In this document: piece after piece, positions 1-7,600 of the stretch
Position numbering within the stretch: position 1 is the stretch's first letter
How the letters are laid out: each line of letters begins with the position of its first letter
DNA from: DASRAJ01 sp039920305
GTDB taxonomy: Bacteria; Bacteroidota; Bacteroidia; Chitinophagales; UBA10324
NCBI GenBank assembly: GCA_039920305.1
Contig: JBDSEA010000219.1
Coordinates: 1-8,620, forward strand
Length of the DNA: 8,620 bases
Direction: 5' to 3'
Notes under the pieces: generated by a model
The model's input: only the letters and a program-made list of their open reading frames with translations
Database searches by the model: none
What the model was told of the DNA's origin: nothing
Position numbers and translations under genes: made by a program

Positions 1-627
1 ATTGAGCAACCATTGTGATAAGTGGTCTTCGGGATCTTGGCTAAGCAACGCTACATACCGCCGGATGGCTTCTTCGACCGGGTCTTTGATCCTATGAACC
101 CCATCTCCGGAAATAGGGAAGACACAAGATTCATCATTGTGGTTGTTAATGCAGTTGATCTGTTCGCCCAACCTCATATAAGCAATTGCCGTAAACTTTT
201 CGAGTGAATCAATCCGGCTATCGCCGACCCTTGATTTTTTATTAAGGTATTGCTTATTATTCATGAATGAAGGGTCTTTCTCGAGTCGTGTAAAGATGTC
301 AATGCATTTTTGATTTTGACCATCGTAGAGGTATTGAAGGGCTAATTGGAATTGCAGGTCATTATTTTGGGGATCTTCCTGAAGCCGGTTCTCAACAATA
401 GGAATTTTCTCATCGTTTCGACCATACACCAGAAATGGATTCGTTCCATCTACCACTTCGTGATAGATTTCCGGCATTGTTTTGCTTTCGTATTTAATTT
501 CAGAATAAACCTCTTTCGATTTATTGCCTCCCAAAGCTTTCACGATTTTTTTTCTCATCAAGAAGGCACTGCTTCCTAACACAACAACAATGAGTGCAAG
601 AAAAATGAGTAGGGTGCGCTTGTTCAT
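1..627 (-). CDS. N-terminal part of a membrane-anchored TPR protein, probably CRTAC1/UnbV-type FG-GAP family (C-terminus off the left edge)
   Basis: Reading the minus strand from the ATG at 627 gives 209 codons without a stop up to the window edge. Residues about 5-23 are one hydrophobic segment (LLIFLALIVVVLG), followed by the basic RKK, so this is a signal anchor or uncleaved signal peptide. Residues about 73-120 read as a TPR-like helix pair (QLALQYLYDGQNQKCIDIF). Residues 159-178 carry C159, H163, C168 and then FPISGDGVH. A second TPR-like stretch (EEAIRRYVALLSQDPEDHLSQWLLN) runs to the edge. The pattern Cys-x8-Cys-hPI-x-G-x-GVH followed by 'AI..Y..LL..dP.d...WLLN' is what I recall from the TPR leader of Bacteroidetes proteins that continue into FG-GAP repeats and a CRTAC1/ASPIC-UnbV domain. 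Those later domains are not visible here, so the family call is an inference. The cellular role of the family is poorly defined. The reading frame is secure; the name is moderately so. Confidence 0.75.
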   Translation of the reverse strand, partial: MNKRTLLIFLALIVVVLGSSAFLMRKKIVKALGGNKSKEVYSEIKYESKTMPEIYHEVVDGTNPFLVYGRNDEKIPIVENRLQEDPQNNDLQFQLALQYLYDGQNQKCIDIFTRLEKDPSFMNNKQYLNKKSRVGDSRIDSLEKFTAIAYMRLGEQINCINNHNDESCVFPISGDGVHRIKDPVEEAIRRYVALLSQDPEDHLSQWLLN

Positions 628-667
628 GAGAATCAATTTTTAGAAGGGTTGTGAAAAATTGAGGTTG

Positions 668-701
668 CAAAGCTATCTGCAATCGCTGCCTTTCTTGTCA
701 A
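668..701 (-). promoter_or_regulatory. Candidate Bacteroidetes-type promoter for the TPR protein gene
   Basis: On the minus strand a perfect TAnnTTTG box (TAGCTTTG, 675 to 668) lies 23 nt downstream of a TTG (701 to 699). This matches the known Bacteroidetes primary sigma consensus TTG-N17-23-TAnnTTTG, at the upper limit of spacing. The predicted RNA start, near 661, would leave a leader of about 34 nt before the ATG at 627. Motif match only. Confidence 0.5.
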
Positions 702-870
702 TGAAAATTAAAGAATGTACAATGAAGTGTTAAGCGAAGGATGGGCAGATAGCCAGTGAGTCCTCACAGAAAAAATGATTAATGACGTTTAGGGAAATCT
801 GCATGCTTTTTTTTAATCCCACAGATTTTCTCTTGGCAACTTTATCATTGGTAATCTGAAGCAATTTCAT

Positions 871-886
871 TGCAAAACTTTTTGCA
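871..886. promoter_or_regulatory. Inverted repeat before the amylase gene, candidate LacI-family operator
   Basis: TGCAAAA and TTTTGCA form a perfect 7-bp inverted repeat with a 2-bp centre (CT), 34 bp before the amylase start codon. The shape resembles LacI/GalR-family operators (TGnAAnCGnTTnCA type), which often control maltose and starch genes, but the usual central CG is CT here. A weak -7-like box (TATCATTG, 843-850, one mismatch to TAnnTTTG and no clear -33 element) lies just upstream, so a bound repressor would sit downstream of the RNA start. No regulator gene is in the window. Confidence 0.4.
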
Positions 887-920
887 TCTTTCCCAACTCA
901 TTTAACGAAACGATTTCCCT

Positions 921-2279
921 ATGCCGAAATTCCTCATCACGCTTGCTGTTCTTTCTTCCATCATCATTTGTTCCTGCAAATATTTAGCGAAAGAAAATGC
1001 AGAAACAAAAATGGAAGCGCGCAATGTTCCCGCCGTTGATGATATTGTGATCTATGAAATCTTTGTCCGCAATTTTACGGTGGCGGGAACTTTTAAAGCC
1101 ATCATACCCCACCTTGACAGAATAAAATCCCTTGGCGTTAATGTCATCTGGCTGATGCCCATTCAGCCGGTGGGAAAAGAAAAGCATAAGGGGACCTATG
1201 GCTCACCCTATGCGATTCAAAATTATACCGAGGTGCATCCGGAATTCGGAACAAAATCTGATTTTAAGAATCTTGTGGATTCAGTTCATGCCAAAGGAAT
1301 GTACCTGATCATTGATGAAGTAGCGAATCATACCGCATGGGACAATCCCTGGGTAAAAGATCATCCTGACTGGTACACGCATGATTCGGTTACCAAAAAA
1401 ATAATTCCTCCGGTTACAGACTGGAGCGATGTGGCCGATCTGAATTTTGACAATGCTGATCTCAGGAAAGAAGTAATACACGATATGAAGTACTGGATTG
1501 ACAGCTTCAACATTGACGGTTTTCGCTGCGATGCTGCCGCCATGGTTCCCAATGACTTCTGGAAGGAGTGCATCAGTATGCTCCGGCAGTCACGCCCGCT
1601 CCTGATGCTTGCAGAAAGCGATGATCCTAAAATGTATGAAAATGGATTTGACATAACATATGGATGGTACATGTACAGTGTGCTTAAGAATGTATGGAAG
1701 GGCGATTCAACCACGGCAGCTGTTCAGCGCTGCCTGCAAAGTGAGGCAACCAGATTCCCAGCTAACTATAAAGCCGTCCGGTTCATTACCAACCATGATG
1801 AGGATAGCTGGGATGATGTGCCGGAAGTAAAATTCATTAATCGGGATGGTGCCAGGGCAGCCTTTATAACCATGATTACACTGCCAGGCATTCCCCTCAT
1901 ATACAACGGACAGGAAGTCGGGTACCCAACTAAAATAAATTTGTTTGAGAAGTACAGCATTGACTGGAGCGCTAATCCTGAATTGCATCAATGGTATCAA
2001 ACGATCGTTAATTTTTATAATAATAACATGGTATTGAAGAAGGGAACACTGGATCAGTTTGATTTTCAAAATGAGAACGTGCTGATCTACCAGCGTAAAA
2101 TTCTGGGAAATGATCCGCTTTGGATCATGGTGAATACAAGCAATTTGGAAGTTACGGCAAAGCTTCCGGTTACGCTGCAGAATAAAAAGCTGAAAGATGT
2201 GCTTTCAAGTGAGGGCATTGCCTCAGCCGAAGTGATGAAGCTTCGTCCTTTCGAATATCACATTCTTGAAGTGAAATAA
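921..2279 (+). CDS. GH13 alpha-amylase-family glycoside hydrolase, lipoprotein
   Basis: The 452-residue product is expected to hydrolyse alpha-1,4-glucans such as starch, glycogen or maltodextrins. Residues 1-19 form a short hydrophobic signal ending in the lipobox-like I16-C17-S18-C19, so the mature protein is probably lipid-anchored at C19 in the cell envelope. The catalytic barrel spans about 40-370. The four GH13 signatures are present: region I D132-E-V-A-N136-H137, region II G200-F-R-C-D204 (nucleophile), region III LMLAE232 (acid/base) and region IV N291-H-D293 (transition-state stabiliser). GTYGSPY at 91-97 and the NGQEVG loop at 329-334 are also typical. A beta-sandwich C-terminal domain follows (about 375-452). 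The catalytic residues are intact; region I reads DEVANH rather than the commoner DVVxNH. No starch-binding module is visible. The gene lies 125 bp before an SLC45-like permease, fitting joint use of alpha-glucosides. Exact specificity (amylase, neopullulanase-like or glucosidase) cannot be told from the motifs. Confidence 0.92.
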   Translation: MPKFLITLAVLSSIIICSCKYLAKENAETKMEARNVPAVDDIVIYEIFVRNFTVAGTFKAIIPHLDRIKSLGVNVIWLMPIQPVGKEKHKGTYGSPYAIQNYTEVHPEFGTKSDFKNLVDSVHAKGMYLIIDEVANHTAWDNPWVKDHPDWYTHDSVTKKIIPPVTDWSDVADLNFDNADLRKEVIHDMKYWIDSFNIDGFRCDAAAMVPNDFWKECISMLRQSRPLLMLAESDDPKMYENGFDITYGWYMYSVLKNVWKGDSTTAAVQRCLQSEATRFPANYKAVRFITNHDEDSWDDVPEVKFINRDGARAAFITMITLPGIPLIYNGQEVGYPTKINLFEKYSIDWSANPELHQWYQTIVNFYNNNMVLKKGTLDQFDFQNENVLIYQRKILGNDPLWIMVNTSNLEVTAKLPVTLQNKKLKDVLSSEGIASAEVMKLRPFEYHILEVK

Positions 2280-2404
2280 TTCATTACAAATCTTTTATTC
2301 AATCACGATTTTCCAGGCTTCTGTTACACGGTCTATAATGTTCAATCAATGATCACCTTTCAGTAATTAACTGCGGAATCGGTTTTGGAAATGAAATACT
2401 CGCC
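2280..2404. other. Short gap between amylase and permease genes
   Basis: This 125-bp AT-rich gap shows no TAnnTTTG box and no strong terminator hairpin. The only symmetry I see is a near-palindrome, CAGTAATTAACTG (2361-2373). The absence of a terminator is compatible with read-through and co-transcription of the two genes, but the gap is long for a tight operon. Confidence 0.4.
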
Positions 2405-3787
2405 ATGAAAGATAAAATTATAATCAGGGAGGAAGTGTTAGGAACTCCGTTTACGCCCACCTCAGAACAAAGGCACAAGCCGCCGCTGAATTTCTGGCAG
2501 ATCTGGAACATGAGCTTCGGGTTTCTTGGAATTCAATTCGGCTGGGATTTGCAAAGGGCAAACATGGGTCCCATTTATGAATATCTTCATGCCACTCCCG
2601 ATCAGATTCCCTTGCTGTTTCTGGCCGCGCCGCTAACAGGATTGATTGTACAGCCAATCATAGGTTACATGAGTGACCGCACATGGCACCCTGTCTTTGG
2701 CAGAAGAAGACCTTATTTTTTGGTTGGCGCTATCCTGAGTACCCTGTGCCTTTTCCTGATGCCTAACAGCAGCTCATTGTGGATGGCAGCAGGCCTGCTG
2801 TGGATACTGGATACAGCGGGAAACATCAGCATGGAGCCGTTCCGCGCTTTTGTAGCTGATAAATTGCCTGAACAGCAGCGCACCCGGGGTTTTGCCATGC
2901 AGAGTGTAATGATCGGGCTTGGCGGCAGCTGTGCATCTGCATTACCGTGGATATTGAGTCACTGGTTTGGTGTTTCAAGCTCCGCCCATGATGGCATTCC
3001 TAATTCAGTAGAATATGCATTTTACATAGGAGGAGCAATGTTTCTATTTGCCATCCTTTATACCGTTTTTACATCAAAGGAGTATCCGCCACCTGATCTT
3101 GGGTTCAAAGACAGGGTGAAGGAATCACATAAAGGATTCGGGGGAGGAGCCCGTGAAATTTTTCATTCAATAGCTAACATGCCGCCGCGAATGAAACAGC
3201 TGGCACTGGTTCAGTTCTTTACCTGGCCGGGCTTGTTCCTGATGTGGTTCTACTATTCCACCGCCGTGGCAAGAAATATTTTTGGTGCAGTGGATGAGAA
3301 AAGCATTACCTATACGGAGGGAGTGGAATTTGCCGGATTGACATTATCCTTTTATAACATCATTGCATTTGCTTTTGCACTTGCAATTCCATCTTTAGCA
3401 GGATTGCTCGGCAGGAAATTAACACACTCACTTTGCCTGATTTGCGGAGCCATTGGTTTAATCTCAGTGGGGTTTGTTCATGACAAGAATGTATTATTCC
3501 TGTGCATGACCGGCGTTGGTATTGCATGGTCGAGCATATTATCAATGCCCTATGCCATGCTTGCCGGTTCCTTGCCGGCTGATAAGGTTGGGGTGTACAT
3601 GGGTATTTTCAATTTTTTTATTGTTCTTCCTGAAATCATTGCCTCACTTTTCTTTGGATGGATCATGTCGCATTTTCTTCACAATGATCGTGTTGCTGCA
3701 GTCCAGATTGGCGGGGTGCTGATGATCCTGGCAGCGGTGCTCTGCTATTTTGTGGTAAAGGAAAAAAGCACAGTGGCAGAAGAATAG
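2405..3787 (+). CDS. MFS sugar transporter, SLC45/maltose-permease-like
   Basis: The product is a 460-residue inner-membrane permease, probably a proton symporter for maltose, sucrose or malto-oligosaccharides. About 12 hydrophobic segments can be seen (roughly 30-50, 67-88, 103-120, 123-141, 160-183, 204-222, 263-284, 308-332, 338-357, 362-385, 395-420, 431-452), with the usual central hydrophilic loop (223-262). Family marks are FGWDLQRANMGPIYEYL in helix 1, the loop 2-3 motif GYMSDRTWHPVFGRRRP (87-103) and DTAGNISMEPFRAFVAD in helix 4 to loop 4-5 (136-152). These match the SLC45-type transporters of Bacteroidetes and proteobacterial maltose permeases (MalY-like). Its position directly after a GH13 lipoprotein supports an alpha-glucoside substrate. 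Length is normal and there is no sign of damage. The start is supported because the N-terminal soluble stretch and first helix follow directly from this ATG. The substrate is an inference from context. Confidence 0.88.
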   Translation: MKDKIIIREEVLGTPFTPTSEQRHKPPLNFWQIWNMSFGFLGIQFGWDLQRANMGPIYEYLHATPDQIPLLFLAAPLTGLIVQPIIGYMSDRTWHPVFGRRRPYFLVGAILSTLCLFLMPNSSSLWMAAGLLWILDTAGNISMEPFRAFVADKLPEQQRTRGFAMQSVMIGLGGSCASALPWILSHWFGVSSSAHDGIPNSVEYAFYIGGAMFLFAILYTVFTSKEYPPPDLGFKDRVKESHKGFGGGAREIFHSIANMPPRMKQLALVQFFTWPGLFLMWFYYSTAVARNIFGAVDEKSITYTEGVEFAGLTLSFYNIIAFAFALAIPSLAGLLGRKLTHSLCLICGAIGLISVGFVHDKNVLFLCMTGVGIAWSSILSMPYAMLAGSLPADKVGVYMGIFNFFIVLPEIIASLFFGWIMSHFLHNDRVAAVQIGGVLMILAAVLCYFVVKEKSTVAEE

Positions 3788-3825
3788 AGTTTAAAGCCTG
3801 AAACTATATGCCGGGCATAAAATAA

Positions 3826-3855
3826 AAGAGCCGCGAAAATTTCTTCGCAGCTCTT
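3826..3855. terminator. Hairpin terminator between convergent genes
   Basis: AAGAGCCGCGAA (3826-3837) pairs with TTCGCAGCTCTT (3844-3855): 12 positions with one C-A mismatch and a 6-nt loop. It lies 38 bp after the permease stop and 92 bp after the stop of the yceI-like gene. On the minus strand the stem runs into CTCTTTTATTTTA, a good T-tract. The plus-strand side (ACTATGATTTTATTT) is poorer. It therefore probably serves the yceI-like gene best and may act in both directions. Confidence 0.7.
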
Positions 3856-3947
3856 ACTATGATTTTATTTCTAAAAGCGATGCAACCATTCCTTTCTCAA
3901 TCTCTATTGAAAAAATGGGTTTAATCAATGCTTGAGAGGCCTCTGAA

Positions 3948-4529
3948 TCACTTGGCCTTCAGAAATTCTCCGTTGATGATTATGTCAACATCAGAGCCTA
4001 CTACTGCACCCGTTTCAATCATCTTATTCCATTTAAGGTCATAATCCAGGCGGTTGATTGTAGTAGCAGCTTTAAATCCTGCGTGGGTATTACCATAGCT
4101 ATCCGCAGCCATTCCGCCATAGGTGACATCAAAAGTTACCGGCCTGGTTTTATCGCGGATGGTAAGATTTCCTGATAGCTGATATTTTTTATCAGAGACT
4201 TTTTTAAACGAGGTGCTTTTAAAAATCATCTGCGGATATTTTTCGGCGTTGAAGAAATCATCCGACTTCAGATGATTATCACGCATCTGATTATCAGTAT
4301 TGATGCTGCTTAAATCAACAGCGAATTCCACCTGGGCGTCAGAAAAATCAGGGTTTGTGGCTGTCATAGTACCATTGAAAGAAGTAAATTTTCCTTCCGT
4401 GGTATTAATACCCATGTGCGAAACCTCAAATTTAATGCTTGTATGAGCGGGATCGATAGTCCATTTAGTCTGTGCGAAAAGATAAGTGCTAAACAGCACA
4501 AGGGCTGTTGCGATGTATAATTGCTTCAT
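3948..4529 (-). CDS. YceI-family secreted protein
   Basis: With the start at 4529 the product has 193 residues. It begins with a typical Sec signal peptide (MKQ, then a hydrophobic core LYIATALVLFSTYL, then FA-Q), probably cut after A19, so the protein is periplasmic. The rest is a YceI lipocalin-like beta-barrel: W23-T-I-D-P-A-H29 near the start, F34-E-V-S-H38-M-G, the family motif R83-D-N-H-L-K-S-D-D-F-F with EKYP (83-99), LTIRDKTRPVTFDV (122-135) and INRLDYDLKW (158-167). Members bind isoprenoid or polyprenyl lipids in a hydrophobic barrel, and some have been linked to stress or acid response; the ligand here is unknown. The frame stays open to an ATG at 4610, but that would bury the signal peptide behind 27 extra residues, so 4529 is preferred. 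The gene is divergent from mfd and convergent with the permease; no partner gene is evident. Confidence 0.92.
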   Translation of the reverse strand: MKQLYIATALVLFSTYLFAQTKWTIDPAHTSIKFEVSHMGINTTEGKFTSFNGTMTATNPDFSDAQVEFAVDLSSINTDNQMRDNHLKSDDFFNAEKYPQMIFKSTSFKKVSDKKYQLSGNLTIRDKTRPVTFDVTYGGMAADSYGNTHAGFKAATTINRLDYDLKWNKMIETGAVVGSDVDIIINGEFLKAK

Positions 4530-4600
4530 ACAAATCAATGTGAATTTTGTGAATTGGAGTAAACACCGGATTAAATTTTCAGTTCCATTGCTGTTTAATA

Positions 4601-4635
4601 TTTTGCTCACATCGCTGTTTCACGGTATAAATTTG
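4601..4635 (+). promoter_or_regulatory. Bacteroidetes-type promoter for mfd, placing the RNA start at the start codon
   Basis: TTTTG (4601-4605) is followed after 22 nt by TAAATTTG (4628-4635), a perfect TAnnTTTG box. With the usual few bases between box and RNA start, transcription would begin near 4640-4643, on or beside the GTG at 4641. No other element upstream of mfd fits as well. Confidence 0.6.
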
Positions 4636-4640
4636 CCGCC

Positions 4641-7600
4641 GTGAATAAGAATGAGCTGTTGCAATTGTATGCAGCAGATGCGCGGTTGATGAGCATGGCT
4701 GAAAAGCTGAATCCTTCTTCAGGTAACCCACCTGATCAGGAAGGAACCAGGGAGCCTCTGCGCTTTCATTTAAAAAATTTAACCGGCTCATCTCCTTCAA
4801 TTATTGCAGCGGCACTGCATCCCAGGATAAATCGCACCATGATATTCGTGCTGAATGATAAGGAGGAAGCTGCTTATTTTCAAAATGACCTTCAGCATTT
4901 TATAGAGAAGCCTGCCCACCACGGCGTAAGCGGGGCCGGCAAAGAGGTGTTGTTCCTGACAGATTCATTCAAAAAGCCGGGGCAGTTTGATGAGCTCAAC
5001 AACAGCAACGTTCAGCTGCGAACTGAGGCAATCAACCGCATCACCAACAGCGTAACGAAAAATGAATTGATCGTAACCTATCCCGAGGCACTGATGGAAA
5101 AAGTGGTGAACAACCAGGCGCTGAAGAAATCCACGCTTTTCATCAGGCTGAATGAAAAGCTGGATGAGGAATTTTTAACCGAAATGCTGGTGACCTATGG
5201 ATTTGAAAAATCCGATTTCGTCTACGAGCCCGGGCAGTTTGCGATCCGCGGTGGCATTATTGATATTTTTTCTTTTGGAAATGAATTACCATACCGGGTT
5301 GAGTTGTCAGGTGATGAGGTGGAATCTATCCGCGTATTTGATCCCCTTTCACAACTATCACAAAAGAAGATTTCACAGGTTGCCATTGTCCCGAATATTC
5401 AGACACAGTTTTCAAGTGAGCAAAAGGTGGCGCTTTCAGAGGTACTTGATAAACACAGTGTGATGTGGTTTTATGATCTGAGATTTGCAAAGGAGCGCAT
5501 TACTGATCTGTATAACAAAGCAATGGAGCTTTCTGAGGCATCCCGGATATTGCCTTCCTCTGAAAATATTTCTCTGAACCCTGAAGAGCTTTTCATTCAC
5601 CCTGCATCATTCACCATTGATCATTCCACAATCGAATTCGGAAAAAAATCTTTCTTTCCTTTCGCCACAGAACTATTGTTTGACATGGAGCCGCAGCCCG
5701 GCATCAACAAGCATTTTCCCCTGCTCATTACTTACTGGAAAAAGCATCATAAGGAAAATTTCAACACGCTGCTGTTTTCTGATAACAGGAATCAGTTCAA
5801 ACGGCTGCATGCCATCTTCGATGATCTTAAGGCGGATGTGGTATATCATCCGTTCACCTTCGAGATCAAGGAAGGGTTCATTGACCGTGAAAGAAAAATT
5901 GCCTGCTACACCGATCATCAGATTTTCGACCGCTACCACCGCTACCATCTCCGCCAGGGGTTTTCAAAAAGCAAATCCATGACGATCCGGCTGCTGCGCG
6001 AGCTCAAGCCGGGTGATTTCGTGACCCATATTGACCACGGCGTAGGAGTATTCAGTGGCCTGGAGAAAATTGTTTTGAGGGGGTCTGACGGGGATGTGAA
6101 TGGCCAGCAGCGCGAAGCGGTACGGCTCGTTTACCGGGATAATGACCTGCTGTATGTAGATATTCAGTCGCTGCATAAGATCAGCAAATACTCCGGCAAG
6201 GAAGGAACAGTGCCGCGCATGAATAAGCTCGGTACGGAGGCATGGGAGCAATTGAAGCGAAGGGTAAAAGCGAAAGTCAAAGACATCAGCAAGGAGCTTA
6301 TCTCCCTATATGCAAAGCGCAAGGCAACAAAGGGTTTTGCTTTTGCTCCCGACTCCTACATGCAGGCAGAGCTTGAAGCAAGCTTCATTTATGAGGATAC
6401 CCCTGACCAGATCAAATCCACCAGTGATGTTAAGCGTGATATGGAAAAAGAATCACCCATGGACCGGCTCATTTGCGGTGATGTTGGATTTGGCAAAACC
6501 GAGATAGCCATTCGCAGCGCATTCAAGGCCGTGGCCGACGGTAAGCAGGTCGCAGTGCTGGTGCCAACCACCATCCTGGCATTGCAGCATTATCAAACAT
6601 TTACTGACAGGCTGAAAGATCTTCCCTGCACCATTGATTACATCAATCGCTTTAAATCATCCAAACAGCAAAAGGAAACACTGGCAAAGCTTGAAGAAGG
6701 AAAAATTGACATCATCATCGGCACTTCATCCCTCATTGGAGCGAAAGTAAAATTTAAGGATCTCGGCTTGCTCATCATTGATGAGGAGCAGAAGTTCGGG
6801 GTAAGCGCCAAGGAGAGGCTTCGGCATCTTCGTGCCAGCGTGGATACCCTTACACTCACGGCCACCCCTATTCCGCGAACGCTGCAGTTCTCCCTGATGG
6901 GGGCGCGAGACCTTTCCATCATCAATACCGCACCGCCGAACCGCCAGCCGATTGAAACAGAGGTAATGGCATTTGATACTGACAGGATCAGGGAAGCAAT
7001 CGAGTTCGAGGTGAACCGGGGCGGGCAGGTTTTCTTTATTCACAACCGGGTTAAGGACATTGAGGAAATTGCAGGGATGATAAAAAAGCTGTGTCCTGAT
7101 GTGGACATTGCTGTGGCGCACGGACAACTGGAAGGTCATGTTCTGGAAGAGAAGATGATTGATTTCATCGAGCGCAGGTATGATGTGCTCGTGTGTACGA
7201 ACATTGTGGAGAGCGGCCTGGACATCACCAATGCGAATACCATCATCATCAACGATGCGCAGAATTTCGGGTTGAGTGACCTGCACCAGCTCAGAGGACG
7301 GGTAGGGAGGTCGAACAAGAAAGCTTTTTGCTATGTGGTAACGCCGCCGCTTTCCACCATTTCTACAGAGGCGCAAAAGCGGCTGAAAACCATTGAGGAA
7401 TTTGCGGAGTTGGGCAGCGGCTTTCAAATCGCGATGCGCGACATGGACATCCGCGGAGCCGGGAATATTCTGGGCGGCGAGCAAAGCGGTTTCATTACTG
7501 ATATTGGCTATGATACCTATCATAAGATTCTCAATGAAGCCATTCGTGAGCTGAAGCGGACTGAGTTCAAAGAGATTTTTAAAGAGGAAATACAGGAAGA

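Noticed and set aside
346..579. Plus-strand frame of 77 codons near the left end
   Set aside because: It is a shadow of the minus-strand TPR protein gene at 1-627, whose translation has a clear membrane anchor and TPR-like structure.
1361..2069. Two minus-strand frames (117 and 120 codons) opposite the amylase gene
   Set aside because: They overlap the intact GH13 catalytic regions on the other strand and show no motif or plausible start context.
2361..2373. CAGTAATTAACTG near-palindrome before the permease gene as an operator
   Set aside because: It is short, AT-rich, has a mismatch, and does not resemble the repeat in front of the amylase gene; chance is the simpler explanation.
4530..4610. 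N-terminal extension of the yceI-like gene to an ATG at 4610
   Set aside because: The extension puts 27 non-hydrophobic residues before a textbook signal peptide; YceI proteins of this type start at the signal peptide.
6389..6925. Minus-strand frames of 61 and 95 codons opposite the mfd Walker A and DEEQ regions
   Set aside because: They are composition shadows of conserved motor motifs, with low-complexity Ser/Met/Arg-rich translations.
6726..7523. Minus-strand open frame of 265 codons opposite mfd
   Set aside because: It lies wholly within the conserved motor domains of mfd on the other strand. Its translation shows no recognisable motif, and long antisense frames are common opposite conserved coding sequence.
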